A stretch of 64,000 nt of DNA from Streptomyces sp. NBC_01454. GTDB lineage: Bacteria; Actinomycetota; Actinomycetes; Streptomycetales; Streptomycetaceae. The position numbers and the translations under genes are program-made. Below, piece after piece: positions 18,521-26,940 of the stretch. The stretch's first letter is position 1; the number at the start of each line of letters is the position of its first letter. The stretch covers positions 2,046,001-2,110,000 of the forward strand of contig NZ_CP109460.1 in assembly GCF_036227565.1 (NCBI RefSeq), given 5' to 3'. The notes under the pieces are model-generated. The model was given only the letters and a program-made list of their open reading frames with translations, did no database searches and was not told where the DNA came from.

Positions 18521-18536
18521 ACTGGTCTAGACAACA
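18521..18536 (+). promoter_or_regulatory. DasR-responsive element (dre) upstream of ptsH
   Basis: ACTGGTCTAGACAACA matches 13 of 16 positions of the dre consensus ACTGGTCTAGACCAGT, with the whole core TGGTCTAGAC intact. It ends 24 bases before the ptsH start. DasR, the GlcNAc-sensing GntR regulator, is known to repress pts genes in S. coelicolor, so repression of ptsH relieved by GlcNAc-derived phosphosugars is expected. Confidence 0.88.
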
Positions 18537-18560
18537 GTCACGACTTTGAAGGGCAACACC

Positions 18561-18842
18561 ATGGCAGAGCGCCGCGTCAATGTCGGTTGGGCCGAAGGCC
18601 TGCACGCCCGCCCCGCGTCGATCTTCGTCCGCGCGGCCACCGCCTCCGGTGTCCCGATAACGATCGCCAAGGCCGAGGGCAACCCCGTGAACGCCGCCTC
18701 CATGCTCGCGGTCCTGGGCCTCGGCGCCCAGGGCGGCGAGGAGATCGTGCTGGCCTCCGACGCCGACGGCGCCGAGGCCGCGCTCGACCGCCTGGCCAAG
18801 CTCGTCGCCGAGGGTCTCGAGGAGCTCCCCGAGACCGTCTGA
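18561..18842 (+). CDS. ptsH: Phosphocarrier protein HPr
   Basis: Phosphate relay of the sugar phosphotransferase system, passing phosphate from enzyme I to the IIA domains. 93 residues, normal HPr length. Catalytic H15 is in GLHARPAS; S47 occupies the regulatory serine position although actinomycetes generally lack HPr kinase control. The ATG start follows GAAGGG at spacing 7. Flanked by a DasR site upstream and a strong hairpin downstream, so it is a separately regulated single gene. Confidence 0.97.
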   Translation: MAERRVNVGWAEGLHARPASIFVRAATASGVPITIAKAEGNPVNAASMLAVLGLGAQGGEEIVLASDADGAEAALDRLAKLVAEGLEELPETV

Positions 18843-18867
18843 GCCCACAGGCTCTCTGCTGTACGCG

Positions 18868-18914
18868 GCGGCCCCGTCGCGGCGACCGGTCACCGGTTGC
18901 CGCGACGGGGCCGC
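18868..18914 (+). terminator. Terminator of ptsH
   Basis: Perfect 16-bp stem GCGGCCCCGTCGCGGC / GCCGCGACGGGGCCGC with a second inner stem ACCGG/CCGGT in the loop. Confidence 0.85.
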
Positions 18915-19241
18915 TTCACTGCGCCCTGAGTCCGAGGCGGGGCCACGGTGTGTGCACGGCCGCCGCGCGCGCCTTTGTCGCGCGGGTGCACCGGATTTTC
19001 CCGACCACCCGGAAATCCGGCGGGCGAGAAATAGCGCGCACGTCAGCTGTGACAACCCATCTCGGTGCCGCAAAACGTGCACCATTCGGCGCGCACCATT
19101 CACCGTTCGCGGCGCCACAGAATAGATCCCCGAATACCGGCCGCATTTGCACCGGAGGGATCTCGCTTCTGCTCACCGAAGCCCGTTCCACACGTCCCGC
19201 ACTTCTTCGCATGCGGGACCTCTTTGTATACGGGACGGTTG
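18915..19241. other. Convergent intergenic region with AT-rich patches
   Basis: Between the ptsH terminator and the gntR stop codon. AT content is clearly above the surrounding genes. There is a 9-bp direct repeat GCACCATTC near 19080 and 19098. No reading frame here has coding character or a ribosome site. The 3' end of the gntR transcript must stop here, but I see no long hairpin. Confidence 0.45.
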
Positions 19242-19931
19242 TTAAGGGCGGACGCGCACCGTGTTGACGGGCGGTTTCGGATCCCTCACCCCGGTCTTGA
19301 GCGGGCGTCGCAGCCGGTACACGGGGAGTGAGCGCTCGACATGAGCCGCCATCAGGGCGCGGGCCCGCTCCGCGTCTCCCCGGGCCACCGCGTCCAGCAC
19401 GGCACCGTACTCGTCCCACGACTCGGCGGAGCGGGTCGGCGGCTCCACGGCGTACATCCACTCGATCTTGCGCCGCAGCTGGGTCAGCAGCGCCGTCAGG
19501 CTGGGGCTGCCGACCGCCTGGGCCAGCGTCTCGTGGAACCAGTCGTCCAGCTGCTGCAGGTCCCCCGGATCGCCGTGCCGGGCCCGCTCGCGGCCGAGCC
19601 GCACCAGGCCGCGGAGCACCTTGAGGTGGGCCGGGCTGCGGCGGGCGGCCGCGCGGGCGGCGCCCAGCGGCTCCAACAGGGCGCGGACGTCCAGGAGATC
19701 GGCCGCCTCCTGCGCGGTGGGCTCGGCGACGCAGGCCCCGGCGTGGTGGCGGGTGGTGACGAAGCCCTCGGACTGCAGGGTGCGCAGCGCCTCACGGACC
19801 GGCACTCTGGAAACGCCGTAACGGGCCGCGAGGATCTCCTCGATCAGCCGGCTCCCCGGCGCCAGCGCACCGGAGACAATGTCGTCGCGAATCGCCGTGC
19901 ACACCGCATGCGCGGAAATATGGCCTCGCAT
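19242..19931 (-). CDS. GntR-family regulator, FadR/FCD subfamily
   Basis: 229 residues. Winged helix-turn-helix at about 8-72 (LIEEILAARYGVSRVPVREALRTL), then an all-helical FCD ligand domain about 90-215 with the expected metal-ligand acids and histidines (DDWFHETL, AHVERSL). ATG start behind GGAGG. Ligand unknown; FCD proteins usually sense small carboxylates and often control an adjacent gene. Here the neighbours are ptsH and the riboswitch-controlled peptidase, neither an obvious target, so autoregulation or a remote target is likelier. Confidence 0.9.
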   Translation of the reverse strand: MRGHISAHAVCTAIRDDIVSGALAPGSRLIEEILAARYGVSRVPVREALRTLQSEGFVTTRHHAGACVAEPTAQEAADLLDVRALLEPLGAARAAARRSPAHLKVLRGLVRLGRERARHGDPGDLQQLDDWFHETLAQAVGSPSLTALLTQLRRKIEWMYAVEPPTRSAESWDEYGAVLDAVARGDAERARALMAAHVERSLPVYRLRRPLKTGVRDPKPPVNTVRVRP

Positions 19932-19963
19932 CTTCCGAGCCTCCGCCGTGATCCCCAGGAAAC

Positions 19964-19999
19964 GCCGCCGGTCGGCGGCTTTTCCGTGACTCTATTAGA
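19964..19999. promoter_or_regulatory. Leader hairpin and short palindrome upstream of gntR
   Basis: GCCGCC-GGTC-GGCGGC followed by TTTT (19964-19983) looks like an intrinsic terminator read left to right; read in the gntR direction it is a stem just before the ribosome site. Next to it, TCTATTAGA (19991-19999) is a 9-bp AT-rich palindrome, a plausible operator half-pair for an FCD regulator. Role inferred only. Confidence 0.4.
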
Positions 20000-20124
20000 C
20001 CGGCACGGCTTTTCCGACGGGCACAGAATATTCATGGATACTTTTGGCCGGAAGTCGTGGGCACGCCGGCTCCGCCTCCGGTGCACGCCCCCCGCACCGC
20101 AAACGCGACGCCGCGCCGGATACG

Positions 20125-20156
20125 CCGAAGCCCCGGTCATGGGACCGGGGCTTCGG
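20125..20156 (-). terminator. Terminator of the M23 peptidase gene
   Basis: Perfect 14-bp stem CCGAAGCCCCGGTC / GACCGGGGCTTCGG with a 4-base loop, about 55 bases beyond the peptidase stop. Confidence 0.85.
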
Positions 20157-20211
20157 GAGGACGCGCGGTGCGGGGCACCCCTCCCGGGCGTGGGGACGGG
20201 CCAGCGGCAGG

Positions 20212-20991
20212 TCAGACGTTGACGCCGTGTGCGCGCAGGTAGGTGATCGGGTCGATGTCCGAGCCGTAGTCGGGGCCGGTGCGGGCCTCGAAGTGCAGGT
20301 GCGGGCCGGTGGCATTGCCGGTGGCACCGGAGAGGGCGATCTGCTGGCCGCGGGTGACCTTCTGGCCGACCGAGACGGCGAACGACGACAGGTGACCGTA
20401 CTGGGTGTACGTGCCGTCGTTCATCTTGATCACGATGTTGTTGCCGTACGAGCCGCCCCAGTCCGCCTCGACGACGGTGCCCGAGCCGACGGCACGGACG
20501 CTGGTGCCGGAGGCGGCGTGGAAGTCGATGCCGGTGTGGCTGCCCGAGGACCACAGGCTGCTGGACGCCTTGTAGCCGGTGGAGACGTAGGAGTCGGCGA
20601 CCGGCGCGACGAAGGTGTTCAGACGCTTGCGCTCGGCATCGCGGGCGGCGCGCACCTTGGCCTTGTGGGCGGCCTCGGCACGCCGCTTGGCCTCGTCGGC
20701 CTGCTTCTTCGCGACGGCTTCGGCCTTCGCCTGTGCGGCGGCGGACTCCGCGGCGGCGCGCTGCGCGTCGGCCTGGGCCGCGACATGGCCGGCGAGCTCG
20801 TCACCCATCACGACGGCCTGCTGCAGACCGGTGTCATGGGTGGGTGCCACGTCCGTCGCGGCCAGTGCCGGCGAGGCCACGGAGGCGACCACACCGCCCG
20901 CCGCGAGGGTGGCTATACCGGCGACGTTGCGGGTCGTCCGGGTAGGACGGTTGGCGCGGCGGTGCTTCCCGGTGGCACGGATGAACGCCAT
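20212..20991 (-). CDS. Secreted M23-family peptidoglycan endopeptidase
   Basis: LytM/M23 metallopeptidase, 259 residues. A Tat- or Sec-like signal region (basic N-terminus with twin arginines, hydrophobic 23-40) ends ASPALA-A near 45. Residues 65-125 are an Ala/Lys/Glu coiled coil. The M23 domain is about 130-255 with zinc ligands H152 and D156 (HTGIDFH), H231 and H233 (HLHFE), and H200. It cuts peptide crosslinks in the wall during growth or germination. Expression should be governed by the c-di-AMP riboswitch immediately upstream. Confidence 0.94.
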   Translation of the reverse strand: MAFIRATGKHRRANRPTRTTRNVAGIATLAAGGVVASVASPALAATDVAPTHDTGLQQAVVMGDELAGHVAAQADAQRAAAESAAAQAKAEAVAKKQADEAKRRAEAAHKAKVRAARDAERKRLNTFVAPVADSYVSTGYKASSSLWSSGSHTGIDFHAASGTSVRAVGSGTVVEADWGGSYGNNIVIKMNDGTYTQYGHLSSFAVSVGQKVTRGQQIALSGATGNATGPHLHFEARTGPDYGSDIDPITYLRAHGVNV

Positions 20992-21015
20992 GTACGGGCT
21001 TGTCCTTTCCCTCCT

Positions 21016-21153
21016 TCTCGCCTACCGGGTTAGCTGACGGGTTCGGAGCAGGAAGGTCTCCTACGGGCTCCTCGGGAGAGGAGTCCGATTCACCCCAAGG
21101 GACGCGTGGGTCCCCGGCTCCCCTGGCTCGCGCCGTACGGGGACTCGGCGATG
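21016..21153 (-). promoter_or_regulatory. ydaO-type (c-di-AMP) riboswitch in the M23 peptidase leader
   Basis: Read on the minus strand, the leader carries the hallmark segments of the ydaO/yuaA class: GCCAGGGGAGCCGGGGACCC, TTGGGGTGAATCGG, and a 3' block running GACCTTCCTGCTCCGAACCC then GTCAGCTAACCCGGTAGGCG. The terminal P1 stem TCGCC/GGCGA closes at 21147-21151 and 21018-21022. This class binds c-di-AMP and usually turns expression off; in Streptomyces it precedes several wall-lytic genes including rpfA. A ribosome site, GAAGGAGGGAAAGGA, follows directly. Confidence 0.92.
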
Positions 21154-21300
21154 ACTGTCCGGTGCCACTGTTGTGGCGGACTTGTGACGAACAGCCGGGA
21201 CGACGCTAAACGGGGCCACTTTCGTGGGGCAAACAGAAGCCGATTTTTGTGCGGGATGCCACAAGAACCTGCGCAACCAGCTGTAAGAAAACGGACATAC

Positions 21301-21338
21301 AGCGGCTCCCGTGGCGAGTGAGTGCCACGGGAGCCGCT
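21301..21338. terminator. Terminator after the M16 peptidase operon
   Basis: Perfect 15-bp stem AGCGGCTCCCGTGGC / GCCACGGGAGCCGCT with an 8-base loop, 36 bases past the M16 stop on the minus strand and before the riboswitch. Confidence 0.85.
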
Positions 21339-21373
21339 TTGTCGATATATGACCTTTCGTCATACGGGCGGGG

Positions 21374-22798
21374 TTAGCCGCCGACGACCGTCACCTCGCC
21401 GATGCCCAGCTCCTTGACCGGCTCGGCGATCTGCGCCGCGTCACCCACGAGGACCGTCACCAGCCGGTCCACGGGGAACGCGCTGACCGCCGCCGCGGTC
21501 GCCTCGACCGTGCCGGTCTCCACGAGGCGGGCGTACAACTGCGCCTGGAAGTCATCCGGGAGGTGCTGCTCCACCTGGTCGGCCAGCGTGCCCGCGACGG
21601 CCGCCGCGGTCTCGTACTTCAGCGGCGCGACCCCGACGAGGTTCTGCACGGCGACATCCCGCTCGTCGTCGGTCAGCCCCCCTGCCGCGAGGGTCCGCAG
21701 CACCTTCCACAGGTCCTCGAGGGCCGGAACGGTGGAGGCGGTGTCCACCGAGCCGCTGATGGCCAGCAGCGCGGCACCCGTGGCCCCCTCGGGGGACGTG
21801 GGGGCGGTGGAGCGGAGCACCTGGCCGAACGCGCGCACCCCGTAGGTGTAGCCCTTCTCCTCACGCAGCACACGGTCCAGACGGGAGGTGAGGGTCCCGC
21901 CCAGGCAGTACGTGCCGAGGACCTGCGCGGGCCACACCCGGTCGTGCCGGTCGGGGCCGATCCGGCCGATGAGCAGCTGCGTCTGGACGGCACCGGGACG
22001 GTCGACGATCACCACGCGGCCGGTGTCGTCGGCGGCGATCGGCGAGGCCTTCAGCGGCTCGGCCGTCGAGCCGCTCCAGGCGCCGAGGGTGTCGGCCAGC
22101 GCCGCGTCCAGGTCGACGCCGGTGAAGTCGCCGACGATGACGGCGGTGGCCGTGGCGGGCCGTACATGGGCGTCGTAGAAGCCGCGGACGGCCGCGGCGT
22201 CGATGCGCGCGACGGTCTCCTCGGTACCCTGGCGCGGGCGCGACATCCGGGCCGTGGCCGGGAACAGCTCCTTGGACAGCGCCATCGCGGCGCGCCGGGC
22301 CGGGTTGGCGAGCTCGTGCGGGATCTCGTCGAGGCGGTTGCGGACCAGCCGCTCGACCTCGCTCTCCGGGAAGGCGGGGGCGCGCAGCGCGTCGGCGAGC
22401 AGGCCGAGCGCGCGGTGCAGCCGGGAGGCCGGCACCTCGAGGGAGACCCGTACACCGGGGTGGTCGGCGTGCGCGTCCAGGGTGGCGCCGCAGCGCTCCA
22501 GCTCGGCGGCGAACTCCTCCGCGTCGTGCTTGTCGGTGCCCTCGGACAGCCCCCGCGCCATGATCGTGGCAACGCCGTCCAGGCCCTCGGGCTCGGCGTC
22601 CAGGGGCGCGACGAGGTTGATCTCGACGGCGACGACCTGCTGGCCGGGGCGGTGGCTGGTCAGGAGGGTGAGACCGTTGGGCAGTTGGCTGCGGTCCGGC
22701 GCCGGGAAGGCCCACGGCTTGGGCGCGCCGCCTTGGGGCTGCGGGTGGAAGTCCATCGTGCTCACAGGGGTGTCGGCGTGGGTGGTGGCGTCGCTCAC
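21374..22798 (-). CDS. M16 peptidase family protein, non-catalytic partner
   Basis: 474 residues with the two-lobed M16 fold but no HxxEH zinc site where it is expected (RPGQQVVAVEINLVAPLD instead). The C-terminal half keeps the substrate-binding segment around EKGYTYGVRAFG. Its GTG start overlaps the stop of the catalytic subunit by four bases (GTGA). M16B enzymes often pair one zinc-bearing and one zinc-free chain, so a heterodimer with the gene upstream is the natural reading. Probably cytoplasmic; no signal peptide. Confidence 0.88.
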   Translation of the reverse strand: MSDATTHADTPVSTMDFHPQPQGGAPKPWAFPAPDRSQLPNGLTLLTSHRPGQQVVAVEINLVAPLDAEPEGLDGVATIMARGLSEGTDKHDAEEFAAELERCGATLDAHADHPGVRVSLEVPASRLHRALGLLADALRAPAFPESEVERLVRNRLDEIPHELANPARRAAMALSKELFPATARMSRPRQGTEETVARIDAAAVRGFYDAHVRPATATAVIVGDFTGVDLDAALADTLGAWSGSTAEPLKASPIAADDTGRVVIVDRPGAVQTQLLIGRIGPDRHDRVWPAQVLGTYCLGGTLTSRLDRVLREEKGYTYGVRAFGQVLRSTAPTSPEGATGAALLAISGSVDTASTVPALEDLWKVLRTLAAGGLTDDERDVAVQNLVGVAPLKYETAAAVAGTLADQVEQHLPDDFQAQLYARLVETGTVEATAAAVSAFPVDRLVTVLVGDAAQIAEPVKELGIGEVTVVGG

Positions 22799-24141
22799 TG
22801 GTCCGCCTGCCCTTCCTCGGTGTCGGCGGCGTCGTTCGGCTCGGTCGGCTCGTAGACCAGCACCGCGCGGTTGTCGGGGCGCAGCCGGGCCTTGGCGACC
22901 GCCTGCACCTCCTCGGGGGTGATGTCCAGGACACGCTGGACGGCGCTCAGCGCGAGCTGCGGGTCGCCGAACAGGACGGCGAAGCGGCACAGTTCGTCGG
23001 CGCGGCCGCTGACCGTGGCGAGCCGGTCCAGCCATTCACGCTCCAGCTGGGCCTGCGCCCGTTCCATCTCCTCCGGGGTCGGCCCCTCGGCGGCGAAGCG
23101 GGCCAGCTCCTCGTCGACCGCGCGCTCGATGCCGGGGACCTCCACCCCGCCGGACGTCTTCACGTCCAGCCAGCCCAGCGAGGGCGCGCCGGCCAGCCGC
23201 AGCAGGCCGAAGCCGGCGGCCACCGCACTGCGGTCACGGCGCACCAGCCGGTTGTACAGACGGGAGGACTCGCCGCCGCCCAGTACGGTCAGCGCGAGAT
23301 CCGCGGCGTCCGCCTCACGGGTGCCGTCGTGCGGCAGCCGGTAGGCCGCCATCAGGGCGCGGGAGGGCACGTCCTCCTCGACGACCTCACGCAGCTGGCC
23401 GCCGATGATGTCGGGCAGCGTGCCGTCGCGCGGCGGCTGCTTGCCGTCGTGCGAGGGGATCGAGCCGAAGTACTTCTCCACCCAGGCCAGCGTCTGCGCG
23501 GGGTCGATGTCACCGACGACCGACAGCACGGCGTTGTTGGGCGCGTAATACGTACGGAAGAACGCCCGCGCGTCCTCCAGGGACGCCGCATCGAGATCGG
23601 CCATCGACCCGATGGGCGTGTGGTGGTACGGGTGCCCCTCCGGGTACGCCATGGCCGTCAGCTTCTCGAAGGCCGTGCCGTAGGGGACGTTGTCGTAACG
23701 CTGGCGGCGTTCGTTCTTGACGACGTCGCGCTGGTTCTCCAGGCACTCGTCGTCGAGCGCGGTCAGCAGCGAGCCCATCCGGTCCGCCTCCAGCCAGAGC
23801 GCGAGCTCCAGCTCATGGGCGGGCATGGTCTCGAAGTAGTTGGTGCGCTCGAAGCTCGTGGTGCCGTTGAGCGAGCCGCCGGCACCCTGCACCAGCTCGA
23901 AGTGGCCGTTGCCCGTCACCTGCGCGGAGCCCTGGAACATCAGGTGCTCGAAGAGGTGAGCCAGGCCCGTACGGCCCTTGACCTCGTGGCGGGAGCCGAC
24001 GTCGTACCACAGGCAGACCGCTGCGACCGGTGTCAGGTGGTCTTCGGAGAGCACCACGCGCAGGCCGTTGGCCAGCCGGTGCTCGGTCGCTGTCAGGCCG
24101 CCGGAGCCGGCTTGTTCTGTGGCCGTGTGACCCATGGGCAT
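22795..24141 (-). CDS. M16 zinc peptidase, catalytic subunit
   Basis: 448 residues. The inverted zinc motif HLFEH (H62, E65, H66) and the third ligand E144 in NQRDVVKNERRQ are intact. The ATG was chosen for AAGGGA at spacing 5 and the family-like start GLTATEHRLANGLRVVLSED; the frame stays open further upstream without support. First gene of a two-gene operon with the zinc-free partner. Expected to degrade peptides or small proteins; divergent from parC across about 280 bases. Confidence 0.92.
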   Translation of the reverse strand: MPMGHTATEQAGSGGLTATEHRLANGLRVVLSEDHLTPVAAVCLWYDVGSRHEVKGRTGLAHLFEHLMFQGSAQVTGNGHFELVQGAGGSLNGTTSFERTNYFETMPAHELELALWLEADRMGSLLTALDDECLENQRDVVKNERRQRYDNVPYGTAFEKLTAMAYPEGHPYHHTPIGSMADLDAASLEDARAFFRTYYAPNNAVLSVVGDIDPAQTLAWVEKYFGSIPSHDGKQPPRDGTLPDIIGGQLREVVEEDVPSRALMAAYRLPHDGTREADAADLALTVLGGGESSRLYNRLVRRDRSAVAAGFGLLRLAGAPSLGWLDVKTSGGVEVPGIERAVDEELARFAAEGPTPEEMERAQAQLEREWLDRLATVSGRADELCRFAVLFGDPQLALSAVQRVLDITPEEVQAVAKARLRPDNRAVLVYEPTEPNDAADTEEGQADQ

Positions 24142-24423
24142 GTACGTCCCTTCGATCCGCTTGCGAGGAAGTTCTGTCACTGTATGCAAGCGCGTCGGCA
24201 TCTGGCGAAGTTCCCGGGCGACCGGCCCTGTACGTGCGCCCCGTGCGGCTTCCTCGGGGGCCGAAGGGGGAGTCGCGGTCAGCGTTGTCGGTGGGGCGGT
24301 CCACAATGGTCGGCGTCAGACTCAGAGATATGCGCGGGCTGAGCCCCCGCCCGGTTGACCCGACGGGTTGACCGACGCTTTCCGATATCGGCAGTAGACG
24401 CAGCAGAAGGAGCCGCAGCCGCG

Positions 24424-26871
24424 ATGGCCCGCCGCAGCACGAAGACCCCGCCGCCGGACGACTTCGAGGAGAGGATCCTCGACATCGACGTCGTCGACGA
24501 GATGCAGGGTTCCTTCCTCGAGTACGCGTATTCGGTCATCTACTCGCGCGCCCTGCCGGACGCCCGCGACGGTCTCAAGCCCGTGCACCGCCGCATCCTG
24601 TACCAGATGAACGAGATGGGCCTGCGGCCCGAGCGCGGCTACGTCAAGTGCGCCCGCGTCGTCGGCGAGGTGATGGGTAAGCTCCACCCGCACGGCGACG
24701 CGTCCATCTACGACGCCCTGGTGCGCATGGCGCAGCCGTTCTCGATGCGGCTGCCGCTGGTGGACGGCCACGGCAACTTCGGCTCGCTGGGCAATGACGA
24801 CCCGCCCGCCGCGATGCGGTACACCGAGTGCAAGATGGCGTCCGCGACATCCCTGATGACGGAGTCCATCGACGAGGACACCGTCGACTTCGCGCCGAAC
24901 TACGACGGCCAGGAGCGGGAGCCCGTCGCCCTCCCCGCCGCGTATCCCAACCTCCTCGTCAACGGCACGTCCGGTATCGCCGTCGGTATGGCGACGAACA
25001 TGCCGCCGCACAACCTGGGCGAGGTCATCGCCGCCGCCCGCCATCTGATCAAGCATCCGAACGCCGACCTCGACACCCTGATGCGGTTCGTGCCGGGCCC
25101 CGACCTGCCGACGGGCGGCCGGATCGTGGGGCTCGACGGCGTACGGGACGCGTACGAGAAGGGCCGCGGCACCTTCAAGATCCGCGCCACGGTCACGGTC
25201 GAGAGCGTCACCGCGCGCCGCAAGGGCCTGGTCGTCACCGAACTCCCGTTCACGGTCGGCCCCGAGAAGGTCATCTCCAAGATCAAGGACCTGGTCGGCT
25301 CGAAGAAGCTGCAGGGCATCGCCGACGTCAAGGACCTCACCGACCGCGCGCACGGCCTGCGGCTGGTGATCGAGGTCAAGAACGGCTTCAACCCCGAGGC
25401 CGTCCTGGAGCAGCTCTACAAGCTCACGCCGATGGAGGAGTCCTTCGGCATCAACAACGTCGCGCTGGTGGACGGCCAGCCGCTGACGCTGGGCCTCAAG
25501 GAGCTGCTGGAGGTCTACGTCGACCACCGCTTCACCGTGGTGCGCCGGCGCAGCGAGTTCCGGCGCACCAAGCGGCGCGACCGTCTTCACCTGGTCGAGG
25601 GCCTGCTGACGGCCCTGGTGGACATCGACGAGGTGATCCGTCTGATCCGCTCCAGCGAGAACAGCGCGCAGGCCAAGGAGCGGCTGATCGAGCGCTTCTC
25701 GCTGAGCGACGTCCAGACCCAGTACATCCTCGACACGCCGCTGCGCCGGCTGACCAAGTTCGACCGGATCGAGCTGGAGTCGGAGCGGGACCGCCTGCAG
25801 GACGAGATCGAGAAGCTGACGCGGATCCTGGACTCGGACACGGAGCTGCGCAAGCTCGTGTCCGGCGAGCTGGCCGCCGTGGCGAAGAAATACGGCACGG
25901 ACCGGCGCACGGTCCTGCTGGAGTCGTCGGGCACCACGGTCGGTGCGGTGCCCTTGGAGGTCTCCGACGACCCGTGCCGGGTGCTGCTGTCCTCGACGGG
26001 CCTGCTGGCCCGTACGGTCACCGGAGAGGTGCCCTTCGACGCCGACGCCCGGCGCGTCAAGCACGACGTGATCGTCTCGTCGGTGCCGGCGACGACCCGC
26101 GGCGAGGTGGGCGCGGTGACGTCCCTGGGCCGGCTGCTGCGGATCTCGGTGATCGATCTGCCGCAGCTCCCGGAGACGGCAGCCGCGCCCAGTCTCTCCG
26201 GCGGTGCACAGCTCTCGGAGTTCCTGACGCTGGAGGACGGCGAGCAGCTGATCTGCCTGACCACGCTGGACGAGTCCTCACCGGGCCTGGCGCTCGGCAC
26301 GGAGCAGGGCGTGGTCAAGCGGGTGGTGCCCGACTACCCCTCTCACAAGGAGGAGTTGGAGGTCATCACCCTCAAGGACGGCGACCGCATCGTGGGCGCG
26401 GCCGAGCTGCGCACCGGTGAGGAGGACCTGGTCTTCCTCACCAACGAGGCGCAGCTGCTGCGTTTCCAGGCCGCGCAGGTACGGCCGCAGGGCCGGCCCG
26501 CGGGCGGCATGACGGGCATCAAGCTGGGCGAGGGCGCGAAGGTGCTCTCGTTCTCCGCGGTCGATCCGGCCGCCGATGCCATGGTGTTCACGGTCGCCGG
26601 CTCGCACGGCACGCTGGACGACTCGGTGGCGACGGCCAAGCTCACCCCGTTCGACCAGTATCCGCGCAAGGGGCGGGCGACCGGTGGTGTGCGCTGCCAG
26701 CGGTTCCTGAAGGGCGAGGACTGTCTCACCCTGGCGTGGGTGGGGCCGGCTCCGGTGCGGGCCGCGGACGCCAAGGGTTCGCCCGTCGAGCTGCCCGAGG
26801 TGGATCCGCGGCGGGACGGCTCGGGAGTGCCGCTGACGAAGCCCGTGGCAGCGCTGGCCGGGCCGGTGTAG
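24424..26871 (+). CDS. parC: DNA topoisomerase IV subunit A (ParC)
   Basis: 815 residues. Catalytic Y133 lies in AAMRYTECKM. The quinolone-determining segment reads HPHGDASIYD, so Ala93 stands where E. coli GyrA has Ser83, as in M. tuberculosis GyrA. The C-terminal beta-pinwheel lacks the GyrA box (QRRGGKG); the nearest match is RKGRATGGVR. This separates it from gyrase and supports a decatenase role in segregating replicated DNA. ATG behind GAAGGAG. Its partner parE lies 13 kb away on the opposite strand. Confidence 0.94.
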   Translation: MARRSTKTPPPDDFEERILDIDVVDEMQGSFLEYAYSVIYSRALPDARDGLKPVHRRILYQMNEMGLRPERGYVKCARVVGEVMGKLHPHGDASIYDALVRMAQPFSMRLPLVDGHGNFGSLGNDDPPAAMRYTECKMASATSLMTESIDEDTVDFAPNYDGQEREPVALPAAYPNLLVNGTSGIAVGMATNMPPHNLGEVIAAARHLIKHPNADLDTLMRFVPGPDLPTGGRIVGLDGVRDAYEKGRGTFKIRATVTVESVTARRKGLVVTELPFTVGPEKVISKIKDLVGSKKLQGIADVKDLTDRAHGLRLVIEVKNGFNPEAVLEQLYKLTPMEESFGINNVALVDGQPLTLGLKELLEVYVDHRFTVVRRRSEFRRTKRRDRLHLVEGLLTALVDIDEVIRLIRSSENSAQAKERLIERFSLSDVQTQYILDTPLRRLTKFDRIELESERDRLQDEIEKLTRILDSDTELRKLVSGELAAVAKKYGTDRRTVLLESSGTTVGAVPLEVSDDPCRVLLSSTGLLARTVTGEVPFDADARRVKHDVIVSSVPATTRGEVGAVTSLGRLLRISVIDLPQLPETAAAPSLSGGAQLSEFLTLEDGEQLICLTTLDESSPGLALGTEQGVVKRVVPDYPSHKEELEVITLKDGDRIVGAAELRTGEEDLVFLTNEAQLLRFQAAQVRPQGRPAGGMTGIKLGEGAKVLSFSAVDPAADAMVFTVAGSHGTLDDSVATAKLTPFDQYPRKGRATGGVRCQRFLKGEDCLTLAWVGPAPVRAADAKGSPVELPEVDPRRDGSGVPLTKPVAALAGPV

Positions 26872-26940
26872 CCGGCGGTCGGCAGTCGGCAGGATGGGGA
26901 GTGGACGCGGTCGGGTCGGTGGCTCACCGGCCCGGCGGCG

